From NCBI RefSeq assembly GCF_020731355.1, contig NZ_JAJFZK010000007.1, forward strand, positions 62,001 through 126,000: 64,000 bases of DNA. Direction: 5' to 3'. This DNA comes from Bacillus sp. REN16. Its GTDB lineage: Bacteria > Bacillota > Bacilli > Bacillales > Bacillaceae_L. Made by a program: the position numbers and the translations under genes. Below, one piece after another: positions 9,572 to 18,387 of the stretch (its first letter is position 1; every line of letters starts with the position of its first letter). The notes under the pieces were generated by a model. That model saw only the letters and a list, made by a program, of their open reading frames with translations, searched no databases and was not told where the DNA came from.

Positions 9572-10453
9572 TTAAGAAAAAGGTTGAAATTCTGAAAGAA
9601 TATCCTCGCTGTTAAGCACTAATTTTGCACCTGATTGAATTAATTTATTCGTTCCAACACAAGATTGTTCTAAAATGGAACCTGGAATTGCAAAAACCTC
9701 TCTACCCTGATTTAAAGCCTGATCTGCAGTAATTAAAGAACCACTTCTTTCCTTGGCTTCTACAACCATTGTGCCCTGTGCCAATCCGCTAATTATTCGA
9801 TTTCGCATCGGAAACTGCCATTTTTCTGGCTTAGTAAAAGGGGGATATTCAGAAATAAGTATATGATGTTGAGTGATGGTAGTAGCCAATTCTTTGTTTT
9901 CAAGGGGATAAATATGATGAAGGCCGCCAGCGATAACCGCAATGGTTTTGCCATTATGATCGATCGCTAGCTTATGAGCCATTGTATCTATTCCACGTGC
10001 CAAACCGCTAACCAATACCCAGTTTTGCCTAATTAAAGGGACCAACACCTTTGACATACTTTGCCTGCTTAATCCAGTAGGTGTTCGAGACCCTACAACG
10101 CTTAATAATTTCTCACTGTTTAATAATGCCTTGTCTCCAGAAGTGTATAACACCCATGGCGGGTCATAAATTTGTTTTAGAAGACGAGGATACTCTTTAT
10201 CAAATATGGTAATAATCCCCACATTATTATTGCTATATTGTTTTAGCATACTTTGGATTGATAAAGAATGCAAATCATTTAAAAAGTTTTTCATCTGATT
10301 TTTAGTCAATGGAAGGATTTTTTCATAGAAAGTGGTAGGGTAATTATAAATAGAAGAAAGTGTAGGATCATGCTGTAGGATTCGAAAAATAGATTTCCAG
10401 CCAATTCCTCGACAATGATGAAGATGTATTAAATTTTCACGATTTTTTTCCAT
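9572..10453 (-). CDS. dprA: DNA processing protein DprA (Smf)
   Basis: DprA, 293 aa, loads RecA onto incoming single-stranded DNA during natural transformation. An N-terminal helical region is followed by the Rossmann-like DNA-binding core with GSRTPTGLSRQ at about 121, SGLARGIDTMAH, AVIAGGLHHIYP and a C-terminal Gly-Ser motif (ERSGSLITADQALNQGREVF). The length is like B. subtilis DprA. The ATG is behind AAGGAG. It lies between sucD and topA, as usual in Bacillus. Confidence 0.96.
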   Translation of the reverse strand: MEKNRENLIHLHHCRGIGWKSIFRILQHDPTLSSIYNYPTTFYEKILPLTKNQMKNFLNDLHSLSIQSMLKQYSNNNVGIITIFDKEYPRLLKQIYDPPWVLYTSGDKALLNSEKLLSVVGSRTPTGLSRQSMSKVLVPLIRQNWVLVSGLARGIDTMAHKLAIDHNGKTIAVIAGGLHHIYPLENKELATTITQHHILISEYPPFTKPEKWQFPMRNRIISGLAQGTMVVEAKERSGSLITADQALNQGREVFAIPGSILEQSCVGTNKLIQSGAKLVLNSEDILSEFQPFS

Positions 10454-10481
10454 ATAGTCTCCTTTTTTTACTAGAAAGAGA

Positions 10482-10502
10482 CAGTTCTTTCGTTAAGAAC
10501 TG
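10482..10502 (-). terminator. Hairpin after sucD
   Basis: CAGTTCTT and AAGAACTG pair around a 5-nt loop between the sucD stop and dprA. On the minus strand it is followed by TCTCTTTCT, a broken T-tract, so it may reduce rather than stop read-through into dprA. Confidence 0.55.
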
Positions 10503-10517
10503 CCCCATTTTATCTAT

Positions 10518-11420
10518 TTAATGAGTTTTACATTTTTCGTATAAGCCTTTTTCTTTAAGAACTGAAATTAACGTTTCACCCATTACTGATGGTGTTTCAG
10601 CAACCTTAATTCCACATTCATTCATTGTTTTGATTTTTTCTGCTGCTGTACCTTTACCACCGGAAATAATCGCGCCAGCATGGCCCATACGCTTTCCTGG
10701 AGGTGCAGTTTGCCCACCGATAAAGCCTACAACAGGCTTAGTCATGTTTGCTTTAACCCACTCAGCAGCTTCTTCTTCAGCTGTTCCACCGATTTCACCA
10801 ATCATGATAACTGCGTATGTTTCTTCATCTTCATTAAATGCTTTTAATACGTCGATGAAATTCGTTCCGTTAACAGGATCGCCACCAATTCCAACAGCTG
10901 TTGTTTGTCCAATTCCAGCTTGTGTTAATTGATGTACAGCCTCATATGTTAACGTACCAGAACGAGATACAACACCTACATGACCTTTTTTATGGATATA
11001 TCCAGGCATAATACCAATTTTACACTCGTCAGCTGTGATAACACCAGGGCAGTTAGGACCGACTAAACGAGTCTTCTTGCCTTCCATATAGCGTTTCACC
11101 TTAACCATGTCTAATACTGGAATATGCTCTGTAATACATATTGCTAGATCAAGTTCTGCATCAACTGCTTCCATAATTGCATCCGCAGCAAATGGAGCAG
11201 GAACATAAATGACTGAAGCTGTTGCACCTGTTTGATCTACTGCTTCTTTAACAGTATTGAACACAGGTACACCTTCCACCTCAGATCCACCCTTACCAGG
11301 TGAAGTACCACCTACAATTTTAGTACCATATTCAAGCATTTGTTTTGTATGGAAAAGAGCCGTAGCACCTGTAATCCCTTGAACAATTACTTTTGTATCT
11401 TTATTAACAAAAACACTCAT
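10518..11420 (-). CDS. sucD: Succinyl-CoA ligase, alpha subunit
   Basis: SucD, 300 aa, is the CoA-binding and phosphorylated subunit of succinyl-CoA synthetase in the TCA cycle. The N-terminal CoA-binding fold carries [26 protein letters not shown] and a GPNCPGVI motif. The phosphorylated histidine is His247 in [10 protein letters not shown]. It begins 18 nt after sucC, so the two subunits are made from one transcript. Confidence 0.99.
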   Translation of the reverse strand: MSVFVNKDTKVIVQGITGATALFHTKQMLEYGTKIVGGTSPGKGGSEVEGVPVFNTVKEAVDQTGATASVIYVPAPFAADAIMEAVDAELDLAICITEHIPVLDMVKVKRYMEGKKTRLVGPNCPGVITADECKIGIMPGYIHKKGHVGVVSRSGTLTYEAVHQLTQAGIGQTTAVGIGGDPVNGTNFIDVLKAFNEDEETYAVIMIGEIGGTAEEEAAEWVKANMTKPVVGFIGGQTAPPGKRMGHAGAIISGGKGTAAEKIKTMNECGIKVAETPSVMGETLISVLKEKGLYEKCKTH

Positions 11421-11438
11421 GTTTGTCCCCTGCCTTTC

Positions 11439-12599
11439 TTACCCTACTAGTGATACGATTTTTTGTGCACCGTCTGCCATTGACTCAGCAGCAGTAATGT
11501 TTAGACCAGATTCTTGTAAAATCTTTTTACCTAAATCTACGTTTGTTCCTTCAAGACGTACTACTAGAGGAATTTCCAAACCTACTTCTTTCGTTGCAGC
11601 TACAACACCTTCTGCAATAACATCACACTTCATAATTCCGCCAAAGATATTTACGAAAATACCTTTAACGTTTTCATCTGATAGAATGATTTTAAATGCT
11701 TCGGTTACTTTCTCAGCTGTTGCGCCGCCCCCAACATCAAGGAAGTTTGCGGGATCTCCACCGTAGTGTTTAATGATGTCCATTGTAGACATAGCAAGCC
11801 CTGCACCGTTAACCATACATCCGATGTTTCCATCAAGTGAAATATAGCTTAACTCATATTTAGAAGCTTCGATTTCCTTTGCATCTTCTTCGTCTAAGTC
11901 ACGGTATTCTAATACGTCCTTTTGACGGTATAATGCGTTAGAATCGAAGTTTAATTTCGCATCAAGTGCCATTACTTTACCATCGCCTGTTACAACTAAA
12001 GGGTTAATTTCAGCAATAGAGCAATCCTTTTCAACGAATGCAGTGTATAAAGCAGTCATGAATTTTACGGCTTGATTCACTAATTCTTTCGGTATATTAA
12101 TGTTAAATGCAATTCGACGAGCTTGGAAAGGCAATAGTCCAACAACCGGATCGATTTCTTCTTTGAAAATCTTTTCAGGTGTTTTTTCAGCAACCTCTTC
12201 GATTTCAGTACCACCTTCTTCAGATGCCATCAATACAACATGAGAAGTGGCACGATCAAGTACAAGACCAATATAGTACTCTTTTTTAATATCGCAGCCT
12301 TCTTCAATAAGAAGACGTTTTACTTCTTTACCTTCAGGACCTGTTTGGTGTGTAACAAGTGTTTTACCTAGGATTTCATTGGCATAAGTACGAACCTCAT
12401 CTAGGTTCTTCGCTACTTTAACCCCACCAGCTTTACCACGACCCCCTGCATGAATTTGCGCCTTAACAACACAAACCTGGGATCCTAGTTCTTTTGCAGC
12501 TTCAACAGCCTCATCAACTGTGAACGCAACCTTACCATTTGGAACAGCTACCCCATATTTTCTGAGGATCTCTTTTCCTTGATATTCATGGATATTCAT
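11439..12599 (-). CDS. sucC: Succinyl-CoA ligase (ADP-forming), beta subunit
   Basis: SucC, 386 aa from the ATG at 12599, is the nucleotide-binding subunit of succinyl-CoA synthetase. That start lies behind GGAGG and begins [17 protein letters not shown]; the frame is open 11 codons further but without support. The ATP-grasp region contains [16 protein letters not shown], and the C-terminal ligase domain carries [13 protein letters not shown] and [14 protein letters not shown]. The gene has a long leader with a promoter, a cre site and a CodY-like box. Confidence 0.99.
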   Translation of the reverse strand: MNIHEYQGKEILRKYGVAVPNGKVAFTVDEAVEAAKELGSQVCVVKAQIHAGGRGKAGGVKVAKNLDEVRTYANEILGKTLVTHQTGPEGKEVKRLLIEEGCDIKKEYYIGLVLDRATSHVVLMASEEGGTEIEEVAEKTPEKIFKEEIDPVVGLLPFQARRIAFNINIPKELVNQAVKFMTALYTAFVEKDCSIAEINPLVVTGDGKVMALDAKLNFDSNALYRQKDVLEYRDLDEEDAKEIEASKYELSYISLDGNIGCMVNGAGLAMSTMDIIKHYGGDPANFLDVGGGATAEKVTEAFKIILSDENVKGIFVNIFGGIMKCDVIAEGVVAATKEVGLEIPLVVRLEGTNVDLGKKILQESGLNITAAESMADGAQKIVSLVG

Positions 12600-12694
12600 T
12601 TCCCATCCTCCATTCTTATGTAAAAAAAGCAAAGAATTTTTTGTCAGTCCAAATGTTATTATACATTTTTATTAATCTTTCTATGACTATTAAA

Positions 12695-12709
12695 ATTTTT
12701 CAGAAAAAA
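12695..12709. promoter_or_regulatory. CodY-box-like sequence in the sucCD leader
   Basis: ATTTTTCAGAAAAAA matches the CodY consensus AATTTTCWGAAAATT at 12 of 15 positions, including the central TTTTCAGAAAA core. It lies about 90 nt downstream of the proposed sucCD start site, where bound CodY could act as a roadblock. In AT-rich DNA such matches can arise by chance. Confidence 0.4.
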
Positions 12710-12788
12710 TCTATATTCATAGAAAAGTACATCATTTTACGAGAGGGTATTTTTCCCAAACATCGATGACGAAAACTAGACAAAAATT

Positions 12789-12803
12789 AGACTGCGCTTT
12801 CAT
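12789..12803 (-). promoter_or_regulatory. cre (CcpA) site at the sucCD promoter
   Basis: On the minus strand ATGAAAGCGCAGTCT fits the cre consensus WTGNAANCGNWNNCW at every fixed position. It starts inside the -10 box of the sucCD promoter and covers the expected start site, a position typical of CcpA repression. Confidence 0.65.
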
Positions 12804-12830
12804 TTTATAACTGAAAATACGGCTTGTCTA
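12802..12830 (-). promoter_or_regulatory. Likely sigma-A promoter of sucCD
   Basis: TAGACA (12825-12830) and TAAAAT (12802-12807) are separated by exactly 17 nt on the minus strand. The coincidence with a full cre match supports the assignment. Confidence 0.6.
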
Positions 12831-12897
12831 CCATTTAGCATGAATTTGTTTTTTTTTCTGCAAATTATAGAAAAATACTATATCAAAAAACTTTTTA

Positions 12898-13182
12898 TCA
12901 TGGTTTTTTTACGCTTTTTTCCATTTTATAGATGAAAGCAAATATTTCCGCAATAACCTGGTACAATTCCTCGGGGATCCTATCATTTAATTTAAGCTCT
13001 TCTAATAAATCAACTAACGGAGCATCCTCTTGAATCGGAATCTCATGAGCTTTGGCCATCTCAATTATATTTTCAGCAATGATGCCCTTACCCTTTGCAA
13101 CAACCTTTGGCTCAGAATCTATCTTTTCATCATATGACAAAGCAATAGCCTTCATTGCTCTAGCTTCAGGTAATTTTTTCAT
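12898..13182 (-). CDS. ylqH: YlqH, FlhB C-terminal domain-like protein
   Basis: This 94-aa protein resembles the end of the cytoplasmic domain of FlhB, the flagellar export switch. The region AIALSYDEK, EPKVVAKGKG, IIAENIIEMAKAHEIPI and RIPEELYQVIAEIFAFIY lines up with the FlhB segment after its autocleavage site. The NPTH cleavage motif itself is replaced (ARAMKAIAL), and there are no membrane segments. It therefore looks like a ready-made equivalent of the FlhB fragment left after cleavage. It overlaps the ylqG stop by 4 nt (ATGA). The function is not established. Confidence 0.9.
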   Translation of the reverse strand: MKKLPEARAMKAIALSYDEKIDSEPKVVAKGKGIIAENIIEMAKAHEIPIQEDAPLVDLLEELKLNDRIPEELYQVIAEIFAFIYKMEKSVKKP

Positions 13183-13769
13183 ATTTTAAAATCCACTCTT
13201 TCATGAAATCCTTCTAATCCTGTTTTCATAGGTTGTTCATCACTACCTGTATTTACAATTTTAATCGATGAAAGTAGATACCCTTGCTTTTCCAAATTGG
13301 TTTGGATAGTGTGTTTTAGTTCTTCAACTAGTGCCCCAATTTCTTCAGTATCATTAAAGATAGCAATTGTTAAAATACGGTTCTGCACCTTAACATCAAG
13401 TACCACCTGTTTTAAATAATTTAACTCGATCGAAAATAGGAGATGACAAAATTCAGGATCAATTTTACCGTTTTTCTTCCTTCCATCCAACCGAAACGTA
13501 AAGTTTGTGTAAGCTGGATGTTGAAAAGTAATTTGAAGTAATTGATTTGATTCATTCGATGTTAGTTCTATTGTATCCATTTGAAGCGGACTGCTTTTAT
13601 GTGCTGCATGTTCAGATGCTGCTTCATCTAAAGACGGTAAAATGCCTGATAGGTTCGCGGTAGGATTTTGTATCCTTTGTTCACCTCGATTGGCATTCGA
13701 AAGAGAGTGAAGCTTTTGAAAGGCTTCATTCTTCATTAACACTTGGATTAAATGAATTGGCATCATCAT
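13179..13769 (-). CDS. ylqG: YlqG, FliK-like protein of unknown function
   Basis: This 196-aa protein has a variable, polar N-terminal half (to about residue 100). Its C-terminal segment of about residues 107-172 has the pattern of the FliK hook-length-control domain: [17 protein letters not shown], then [20 protein letters not shown] and [15 protein letters not shown]. It has no signal peptide or membrane segment. Its ATG overlaps the rnhB stop (three ATG codons in a row behind GAGG leave the exact start open), and its stop overlaps ylqH. Pairing with an FlhB-like gene supports the FliK resemblance, but the role is unknown. Confidence 0.8.
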   Translation of the reverse strand: MMMPIHLIQVLMKNEAFQKLHSLSNANRGEQRIQNPTANLSGILPSLDEAASEHAAHKSSPLQMDTIELTSNESNQLLQITFQHPAYTNFTFRLDGRKKNGKIDPEFCHLLFSIELNYLKQVVLDVKVQNRILTIAIFNDTEEIGALVEELKHTIQTNLEKQGYLLSSIKIVNTGSDEQPMKTGLEGFHERVDFKI

Positions 13770-14542
13770 TTTGCCTCGATTAATTCCCGTATTGGAGCAA
13801 ATGAACGACGATGTTCACTTATAACACCATATTTTTTAAGTGCTTCAAGATGATAGGCAGTCCCATATCCCATATGCTTTTCAAATCCGTATTGCGGAAA
13901 AGCATGGCTTAAACGTACCATTAGGCGGTCTCTAGTTACTTTTGCTATGATTGAGCTTGCAGCAATTGACACACTTTTTGCATCCCCTTTTATAATGGAC
14001 GTTTGCGGGATATCGATCGGAATTTCCATAGCGTCGACTAATAGATGATCAGGTTTTACAGACAAACTTAATAGAGCCTTTTTCATCGCTAGCTTTGTTG
14101 CCTGATAAATATTAACATCATCAATCACATGTGCTGGTATAATCCCTATTCCAATGGAAATAGCACATTCTGTTATTTGTTGAAATAATTCTTCTCTTTT
14201 TTGTTCAGATAGTTTCTTTGAATCATTTAATCCTGGTAAATAGGCATCTTGAGGCAAAATGACGGCTGCTGCCACAACTGGTCCTGCCAATGGTCCACGA
14301 CCGACCTCATCAACCCCAGCAAGACATCTAAATCCTTTTATATAAAGGTCATGTTCATATTGAGTCATTTCTTTATATTGATCTTCTAGCGCATTTTCTG
14401 AGGCCTTATTTCTTTTCCAGCGTTGCAACAACACTTGGACACCTTTTCTGCTATCTTGTTCGCACACTTTTAGAAACATATCCTGCTCATCATGTATCGA
14501 TGCAAGTTTCTTTTCGATTTCTTTTATTGTTAACTGTGACAT
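13766..14542 (-). CDS. rnhB: Ribonuclease HII
   Basis: RnhB, 258 aa, cleaves RNA in RNA-DNA hybrids and removes single ribonucleotides from DNA. The catalytic block reads [20 protein letters not shown] near residue 77, with later acidic residues in LLVDAMEIP and in [14 protein letters not shown]. An N-terminal extension of about 70 residues precedes the catalytic domain, as in other Bacillus RnhB proteins. It is the first gene of rnhB-ylqG-ylqH and follows the rbgA terminator. Confidence 0.98.
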   Translation of the reverse strand: MSQLTIKEIEKKLASIHDEQDMFLKVCEQDSRKGVQVLLQRWKRNKASENALEDQYKEMTQYEHDLYIKGFRCLAGVDEVGRGPLAGPVVAAAVILPQDAYLPGLNDSKKLSEQKREELFQQITECAISIGIGIIPAHVIDDVNIYQATKLAMKKALLSLSVKPDHLLVDAMEIPIDIPQTSIIKGDAKSVSIAASSIIAKVTRDRLMVRLSHAFPQYGFEKHMGYGTAYHLEALKKYGVISEHRRSFAPIRELIEAK

Positions 14543-14578
14543 TCTTTCACCTTCAATTTCGGTTGCTCTATGTATTTT

Positions 14579-14586
14579 ATATCGGC
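14579..14586 (-). promoter_or_regulatory. Sigma-D-like -10 element upstream of rnhB-ylqG-ylqH
   Basis: The minus strand reads GCCGATAT, 7 of 8 to the sigma-D -10 consensus GCCGATAA. At 15 nt upstream there is TTCA where TAAA is expected, so only half of the promoter is convincing. I list it because the operon holds two flagellum-like proteins. Confidence 0.3.
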
Positions 14587-14593
14587 ATTTGTG

Positions 14594-14626
14594 AAAAAAA
14601 TGAAGGCTCGCGAAAATGCGAACCTT
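14594..14626 (-). terminator. Terminator after rbgA
   Basis: A 9-bp stem with one G-U pair and a 6-nt loop (minus strand AAGGTTCGC and GCGAGCCTT) starts at the rbgA stop codon and is followed by a run of eight T. Confidence 0.9.
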
Positions 14627-15468
14627 TACGGTCTTTCAAATGTGAGCCTACCTAATTTTTCAGTTCGAATTTCTCGAATAATTAATTCTGCAGTTTTATC
14701 ATAGTCTGTCATCCCACCAGACATCCTACTGCCACGACGTTTTGCAATTTCATCAAAAAGCAGTACAATATCATCTGGAATTTCTTCTAGGGCAAATCGT
14801 TCCTTTAAATTTTCTGGATAGTGTTCCTCTAAAAATCGAAGAGCATATACAGCGATATCTTGAAGGTTTAAGATTGTATCCTTGATTGCACCGGTTGTTG
14901 CTAGTTTGAAACCAACCTCTTGATCCTCAAATTTTGGCCATAAAATTCCTGGTGTATCAAGGAGCTCTAGTTCTTTGCCAACCTTAATCCACTGTTGTGC
15001 CTTAGTAATCCCAGGTCGATCACCAGTTTGAGCGATGTTTCTTTTAGCTAAACGATTTATTAAAGTTGATTTCCCTACATTTGGGATCCCAACAATTAAC
15101 GCACGAATTGCACGAGGTCGAATCCCTTTTGCAGCCATCTTATCAAATTTTTCTTTTAAAATTACTCTTGCTTCACTCACAATTTGTTTCATTCCGTTAC
15201 CTTCTTGTGAATTGATGGCGAGAGCATGTACACCTTTTTCTTTATAGTACTCGATCCATTCCTTCGTTACTTTTGGATCGGCCATGTCGGCCTTATTTAA
15301 AAGCAGAAGTCGGGGCTTATTTTTAATAATTTCATCTATCATCGGGTTTCGAGAAGATGCAGGGATTCTGGCATCAACAAGTTCGAATACGATATCGATG
15401 AGTGAGAGTTTTTCCGTAACTTGTCTCCTTGCTTTTGCCATATGGCCAGGAAACCATTGAATAGTCAA
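14626..15468 (-). CDS. rbgA: Ribosome biogenesis GTPase RbgA (YlqF)
   Basis: RbgA, 280 aa, is required for late assembly of the 50S subunit. It is a circularly permuted GTPase: the G4 motif comes first ([10 protein letters not shown]), then G5-like INSQEG, then G1 [14 protein letters not shown] near residue 127, and G3 [10 protein letters not shown]-terminal RNA-binding extension follows. It is transcribed after lepB and ends in a strong terminator. Confidence 0.98.
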   Translation of the reverse strand: MTIQWFPGHMAKARRQVTEKLSLIDIVFELVDARIPASSRNPMIDEIIKNKPRLLLLNKADMADPKVTKEWIEYYKEKGVHALAINSQEGNGMKQIVSEARVILKEKFDKMAAKGIRPRAIRALIVGIPNVGKSTLINRLAKRNIAQTGDRPGITKAQQWIKVGKELELLDTPGILWPKFEDQEVGFKLATTGAIKDTILNLQDIAVYALRFLEEHYPENLKERFALEEIPDDIVLLFDEIAKRRGSRMSGGMTDYDKTAELIIREIRTEKLGRLTFERP

Positions 15469-15518
15469 AGTTCTTCACCAACTTACATGGTTAAATTTAT
15501 TATGTCTTGTTATTATGT

Positions 15519-16052
15519 TTATTTTACAATACCAAAGTCTGATAGCGGCCAGTAGATTAGGCTTGTTTCTCCTAATACTTCGCTGATTGGGACTGGGCCA
15601 ATATGACGTGAGTCCTTACTATATCGGCGATTATCCCCCATTACAAATAAGTGCCCTGCTGGAACCTCGTCTAAAACAAATGGGTCGGTTAACGGGCCAT
15701 CAATTAGATTTTTCTTATATTCATCAAGATAGGGTTCTTCGTACGGTTCACCATTGATGTAAAGGATATCGTTTTTGTATTCTATTCGATCACCTGGTAA
15801 TCCGATTATCCGCTTGATATAATCTTTTTCTACTGTTGCATGGAAGACAACGATATCAAAGCGTTCGGGTTTACCGACCTTATGGCCAATTTTATTGACG
15901 ATCATACGGTCTTGGTGATGAAGAGTCGGCATCATTGATAACCCGTCAACTACAATCGGTGCAAAGAAAAAATAACGTATAACAGCCGCTAAAATTACAG
16001 CAATTGCCAACGCTTTTATCCATTCCCAAAGTTCATTTTTTTGTTTGGCCAT
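15519..16052 (-). CDS. lepB: Type I signal peptidase
   Basis: This 177-aa membrane serine protease removes signal peptides from exported proteins. One membrane segment lies near residues 11-30. The catalytic serine is Ser39 (DGLSMMPTL) and the catalytic lysine Lys80 (DYIKRIIGLPGDRI); GHLFVMGDNRRYSKDSR is the conserved box near the end. Two ATG codons follow GGAGG at 4 and 7 nt; the second is preferred. It resembles Bacillus SipS/SipT enzymes. Its promoter is built against the rplS terminator. Confidence 0.96.
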   Translation of the reverse strand: MAKQKNELWEWIKALAIAVILAAVIRYFFFAPIVVDGLSMMPTLHHQDRMIVNKIGHKVGKPERFDIVVFHATVEKDYIKRIIGLPGDRIEYKNDILYINGEPYEEPYLDEYKKNLIDGPLTDPFVLDEVPAGHLFVMGDNRRYSKDSRHIGPVPISEVLGETSLIYWPLSDFGIVK

Positions 16053-16125
16053 CATTGCTCCTCCACCTGTTCTTTTCTCATCTACCAAATCTTTTATCAT
16101 AGGACGTATTATGTATTATTCCCTT

Positions 16126-16154
16126 ATTATAATTATTACCTACCCAAATGTAAA
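16126..16154 (-). promoter_or_regulatory. Strong sigma-A promoter of lepB-rbgA
   Basis: On the minus strand TTTACA (16149-16154) lies 17 nt from TATAAT (16126-16131). The -35 box overlaps the T-tract of the rplS terminator. Confidence 0.75.
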
Positions 16155-16185
16155 AGGAGCTTGTTATTTTTATACAAGCTCCTTT
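16152..16185 (-). terminator. Terminator after rplS
   Basis: AAAGGAGCTTG and CAAGCTCCTTTT form an 11-bp stem with an 11-nt loop, ending in TTTT on the minus strand directly after rplS. Confidence 0.9.
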
Positions 16186-16193
16186 CATTTTTA

Positions 16194-16538
16194 TTATCGA
16201 ATTTCTTTAATACGTGCTTTTTTACCACGAAGTTCGCGTAAGTAGTATAATTTCGCACGGCGTACTTTACCACGGCGTACTACTTCAAGCTTCGCAATTT
16301 TTGGTGTATGCACTGGGAATGTACGTTCAACACCAACTCCGTAAGATACCTTACGAACTGTAAATGTTTCGCTGATTCCTCCACCACGACGCTTAATCAC
16401 AACACCTTCATAAACCTGAATACGCTCACGAGTACCCTCGATAACTTTCACGTGTACACGTACAGTATCTCCGGGACGGAATACAGGAAGGTCAGTTCTT
16501 AATTGTTCTTTTGTGATTTCTTCAATAATGTTTTGCAT
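16194..16538 (-). CDS. rplS: 50S ribosomal protein L19
   Basis: L19, 114 aa, sits at the 30S-50S interface. The protein is recognisable along its full length ([50 protein letters not shown]). The start at 16538 lies behind AAGGAG, though with a longish 11-nt spacing, and matches the family length; the open frame reaches 7 codons further. It is preceded by its own promoter and a structured leader. Confidence 0.99.
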   Translation of the reverse strand: MQNIIEEITKEQLRTDLPVFRPGDTVRVHVKVIEGTRERIQVYEGVVIKRRGGGISETFTVRKVSYGVGVERTFPVHTPKIAKLEVVRRGKVRRAKLYYLRELRGKKARIKEIR

Positions 16539-16636
16539 CGTCTTTTCAACTCCTTCCAACAGATGCTCTTACCAATATCCATTCATTGCAGCGGAACATC
16601 TTAATAAGACCACGGACAAAAATTCCTAAGTCACAA
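16539..16636 (-). ncRNA. Probable L19 autoregulatory leader
   Basis: Between the rplS promoter and its start codon lies a leader of about 97 nt. Its 3' half can fold: AGATGTTC (16594-16601 on the minus strand) pairs with GAGCATCT (16561-16568), one G-U pair, closing a loop just before the ribosome binding site. Known Bacillus genomes carry an L19 leader motif at this spot. I assign it from position and the stem, not from a covariance search. Confidence 0.55.
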
Positions 16637-16641
16637 AGAGT

Positions 16642-16670
16642 ATATTACCATAATCCAGATGTCGTTGCAA
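16642..16670 (-). promoter_or_regulatory. Sigma-A promoter of rplS
   Basis: TTGCAA (16665-16670) and TAATAT (16642-16647) are 17 nt apart on the minus strand, with a TGG just before the -10 box (extended -10). Confidence 0.7.
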
Positions 16671-16673
16671 TAG

Positions 16674-17411
16674 CTACTTTTCATCTAATTTAATTTCTTC
16701 TAACCATTTTTCTTGTTTAGGAGATAGCTTATAATTCTCTAGTAAATCTGGTCTTCTTTTAAAAGTTCGACGAAGTGACTCTTTTTCCCGCCATTCCGCA
16801 ATATGCATATGGTTTCCTGACAATAACACGTCCGGCACAGTCATTCCCCTAAAATTTGCGGGCCTTGTATAATGTGGATGCTCTAATAATCCCGTACTAT
16901 GGGAGTCCAGAACAGGTGAGTCCTCATTCCCCAAAACACCCGGCAGAAGGCGTACGACACTATCAGAGATAACCATTGCAGCAAGCTCGCCCCCGGTTAA
17001 GACGAAATCTCCTATTGAAATTTCATCTGGATTCAAATGTTCACGTATTCTTTCATCATAGCCCTCATAATGCCCGCAGATAAAAATGAGGTGTTCTTCC
17101 TTTGCTAAGCTTTCCGCTTTTTGTTGGGTAAATTTTTCGCCCTGAGGGCAGAGAAGAATCACCTTTGGTGTGGAATCTGTTTGTGTTGTTAGATCCTCAA
17201 CTGCATCAAAGATCGGCTGTGGCATTAATACCATCCCAGCACCACCGCCATATGGATAATCGTCTACCTTTTGGTGCTTGTTATCCGTATAATCACGAAA
17301 GTTCACAACTTGAAACGAGACCTTCTCTTTTTCCTGTGCCTTTTTTAAAATGGATTCCCCTAGTACACCATTAAACATGTTTGGAAAAAGGGTTAAGATA
17401 TCAATTTTCAT
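16674..17411 (-). CDS. trmD: tRNA (guanine-N1-)-methyltransferase TrmD
   Basis: TrmD, 245 aa, makes m1G37 in tRNAs that read CNN and related codons, which prevents +1 frameshifting. It is a trefoil-knot methyltransferase: [13 protein letters not shown] at about residue 111 and the knot with [20 protein letters not shown], followed by the C-terminal tRNA-binding region with [12 protein letters not shown]. It starts 1 nt after rimM, as in most bacteria. Confidence 0.99.
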   Translation of the reverse strand: MKIDILTLFPNMFNGVLGESILKKAQEKEKVSFQVVNFRDYTDNKHQKVDDYPYGGGAGMVLMPQPIFDAVEDLTTQTDSTPKVILLCPQGEKFTQQKAESLAKEEHLIFICGHYEGYDERIREHLNPDEISIGDFVLTGGELAAMVISDSVVRLLPGVLGNEDSPVLDSHSTGLLEHPHYTRPANFRGMTVPDVLLSGNHMHIAEWREKESLRRTFKRRPDLLENYKLSPKQEKWLEEIKLDEK

Positions 17412-17412
17412 G

Positions 17413-17925
17413 TTAAATTAATCCTTCCATGAGGTGAATGATAATTCTTTTTTCGTTCGTATCAATTTCCTTCACAATCTCATCAATATACGGAATTAAT
17501 ATTTCTTTACTTCTTGCACCCTTAACCACCCAGACATCATTTGCACCTGGTGTCAAAATTTCTTTAATTTCCCCAAGTTCTTCGCCTTCATCTGTTAGAA
17601 TCGTGCAGCCAATAATTTCGTGGAAATAATATTCTCCATCTTCTAATTCCCCAAGCTGACTTTCATGTACTTTGACAAGTGCTCCTTTAAAGTGTTCAAC
17701 ATCATTTACATTGTCATAGCCCTCAAAGGTGACTAAGTCAAAATTTTTATGAGTTCGGTAGGTTTCGACTTTCACTTCCAGCGGCTCTTTACCTTCCGCA
17801 AAAATAAATAATGTATTTCCTATCTTGTATCGTTCCTCAGGAAAGTCCGTTCTTGAGATTATGCGAACCTCGCCTTTGATACCATGCGTATTCACAATTT
17901 TTCCGACATTATACCATTTATCCAT
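17413..17925 (-). CDS. rimM: 16S rRNA processing protein RimM
   Basis: RimM, 170 aa, assists maturation of the 30S head and binds S19. It starts at the ATG at 17925 behind AGGGGTG (the frame is open 9 codons further). The N-terminal RimM domain begins [20 protein letters not shown], and the C-terminal PRC-barrel contains FHEIIGCTI and [15 protein letters not shown]. It sits between ylqD and trmD. Confidence 0.98.
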   Translation of the reverse strand: MDKWYNVGKIVNTHGIKGEVRIISRTDFPEERYKIGNTLFIFAEGKEPLEVKVETYRTHKNFDLVTFEGYDNVNDVEHFKGALVKVHESQLGELEDGEYYFHEIIGCTILTDEGEELGEIKEILTPGANDVWVVKGARSKEILIPYIDEIVKEIDTNEKRIIIHLMEGLI

Positions 17926-17935
17926 TTTTTCACCC

Positions 17936-18322
17936 CTAACGAATTTCTTCAACTCTACCTTCTTTGATTACGATTGTTCGTGCAGATGTTGCTTCATCCC
18001 AGTTGTCGCCTACATTTATATCAATTATGGATTGAACTTCTTTTTCTTTTATTTCACTGCCTAGTGGTAGCATATGTATTTGTTCGATTTGAAACTCAAG
18101 TTGTTTGACTTTTTCCAGTCTGAGGTCAATTTCTTTTGTAAAATATTGTTTGATTTTTGCAGGATCAAATTTCTTCAATTTTTCCATCTTTTTTTGTTCA
18201 AATTTAAGCTGGTCACACTCTTTTAGAAATTGATCCTTGTTCGTTTGCAAAGAACCAATGAGCTTTGCTTTACTATTTTCCGTTAAAATTTGTTTTACTT
18301 CAACTGTTTGGATGATTTTCAC
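17936..18322 (-). CDS. ylqD: YlqD family protein, unknown function
   Basis: A basic, highly helical protein of about 128 aa with a central coiled-coil-like stretch ([19 protein letters not shown] and [17 protein letters not shown]) and a short C-terminal beta segment ending in [12 protein letters not shown]. It matches the uncharacterised Bacillus YlqD family by place (between khpA and rimM) and appearance. No ATG is available. The GTG at 18322 keeps an 11-nt spacing to AGGG; the GTG 9 nt upstream would be too close. It is separated from khpA by a repeat element and a terminator. Confidence 0.85.
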   Translation of the reverse strand: MKIIQTVEVKQILTENSKAKLIGSLQTNKDQFLKECDQLKFEQKKMEKLKKFDPAKIKQYFTKEIDLRLEKVKQLEFQIEQIHMLPLGSEIKEKEVQSIIDINVGDNWDEATSARTIVIKEGRVEEIR

Positions 18323-18350
18323 AGAGCACACAACCCTATCTTATGATAGA

Positions 18351-18378
18351 AAAAAAGGGGGAGGTTTCCCTCTCCCTT
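18351..18378 (-). terminator. Terminator between khpA and ylqD
   Basis: On the minus strand GGGAGAGG and CCTCCCCC pair (one mismatch) around GAAA and run into seven T. It lies just downstream of the dispersed repeat and would cut rpsP-khpA transcripts before ylqD. Confidence 0.8.
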
Positions 18379-18387
18379 TCCCCTTGT

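Larger units (their letters stand above)
12600..12897. other. ylqH-sucC intergenic region with sucCD control signals
   Basis: These 298 nt contain no ORF with a ribosome binding site. They hold the sucCD promoter at 12802-12830, a cre site at 12789-12803 and a CodY-box-like sequence at 12695-12709. The predicted transcript has a leader of about 195 nt in which I see no recognised riboswitch. Confidence 0.6.

Noticed and set aside
11419-11766. Plus-strand ORF of 115 codons inside sucC
   Set aside because: Shadow of the conserved C-terminal ligase domain of SucC.
12898-13182. ylqH as a truncated pseudogene of flhB
   Set aside because: Stand-alone YlqH of this size occurs at the same place in B. 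subtilis; it is intact and translationally coupled to ylqG.
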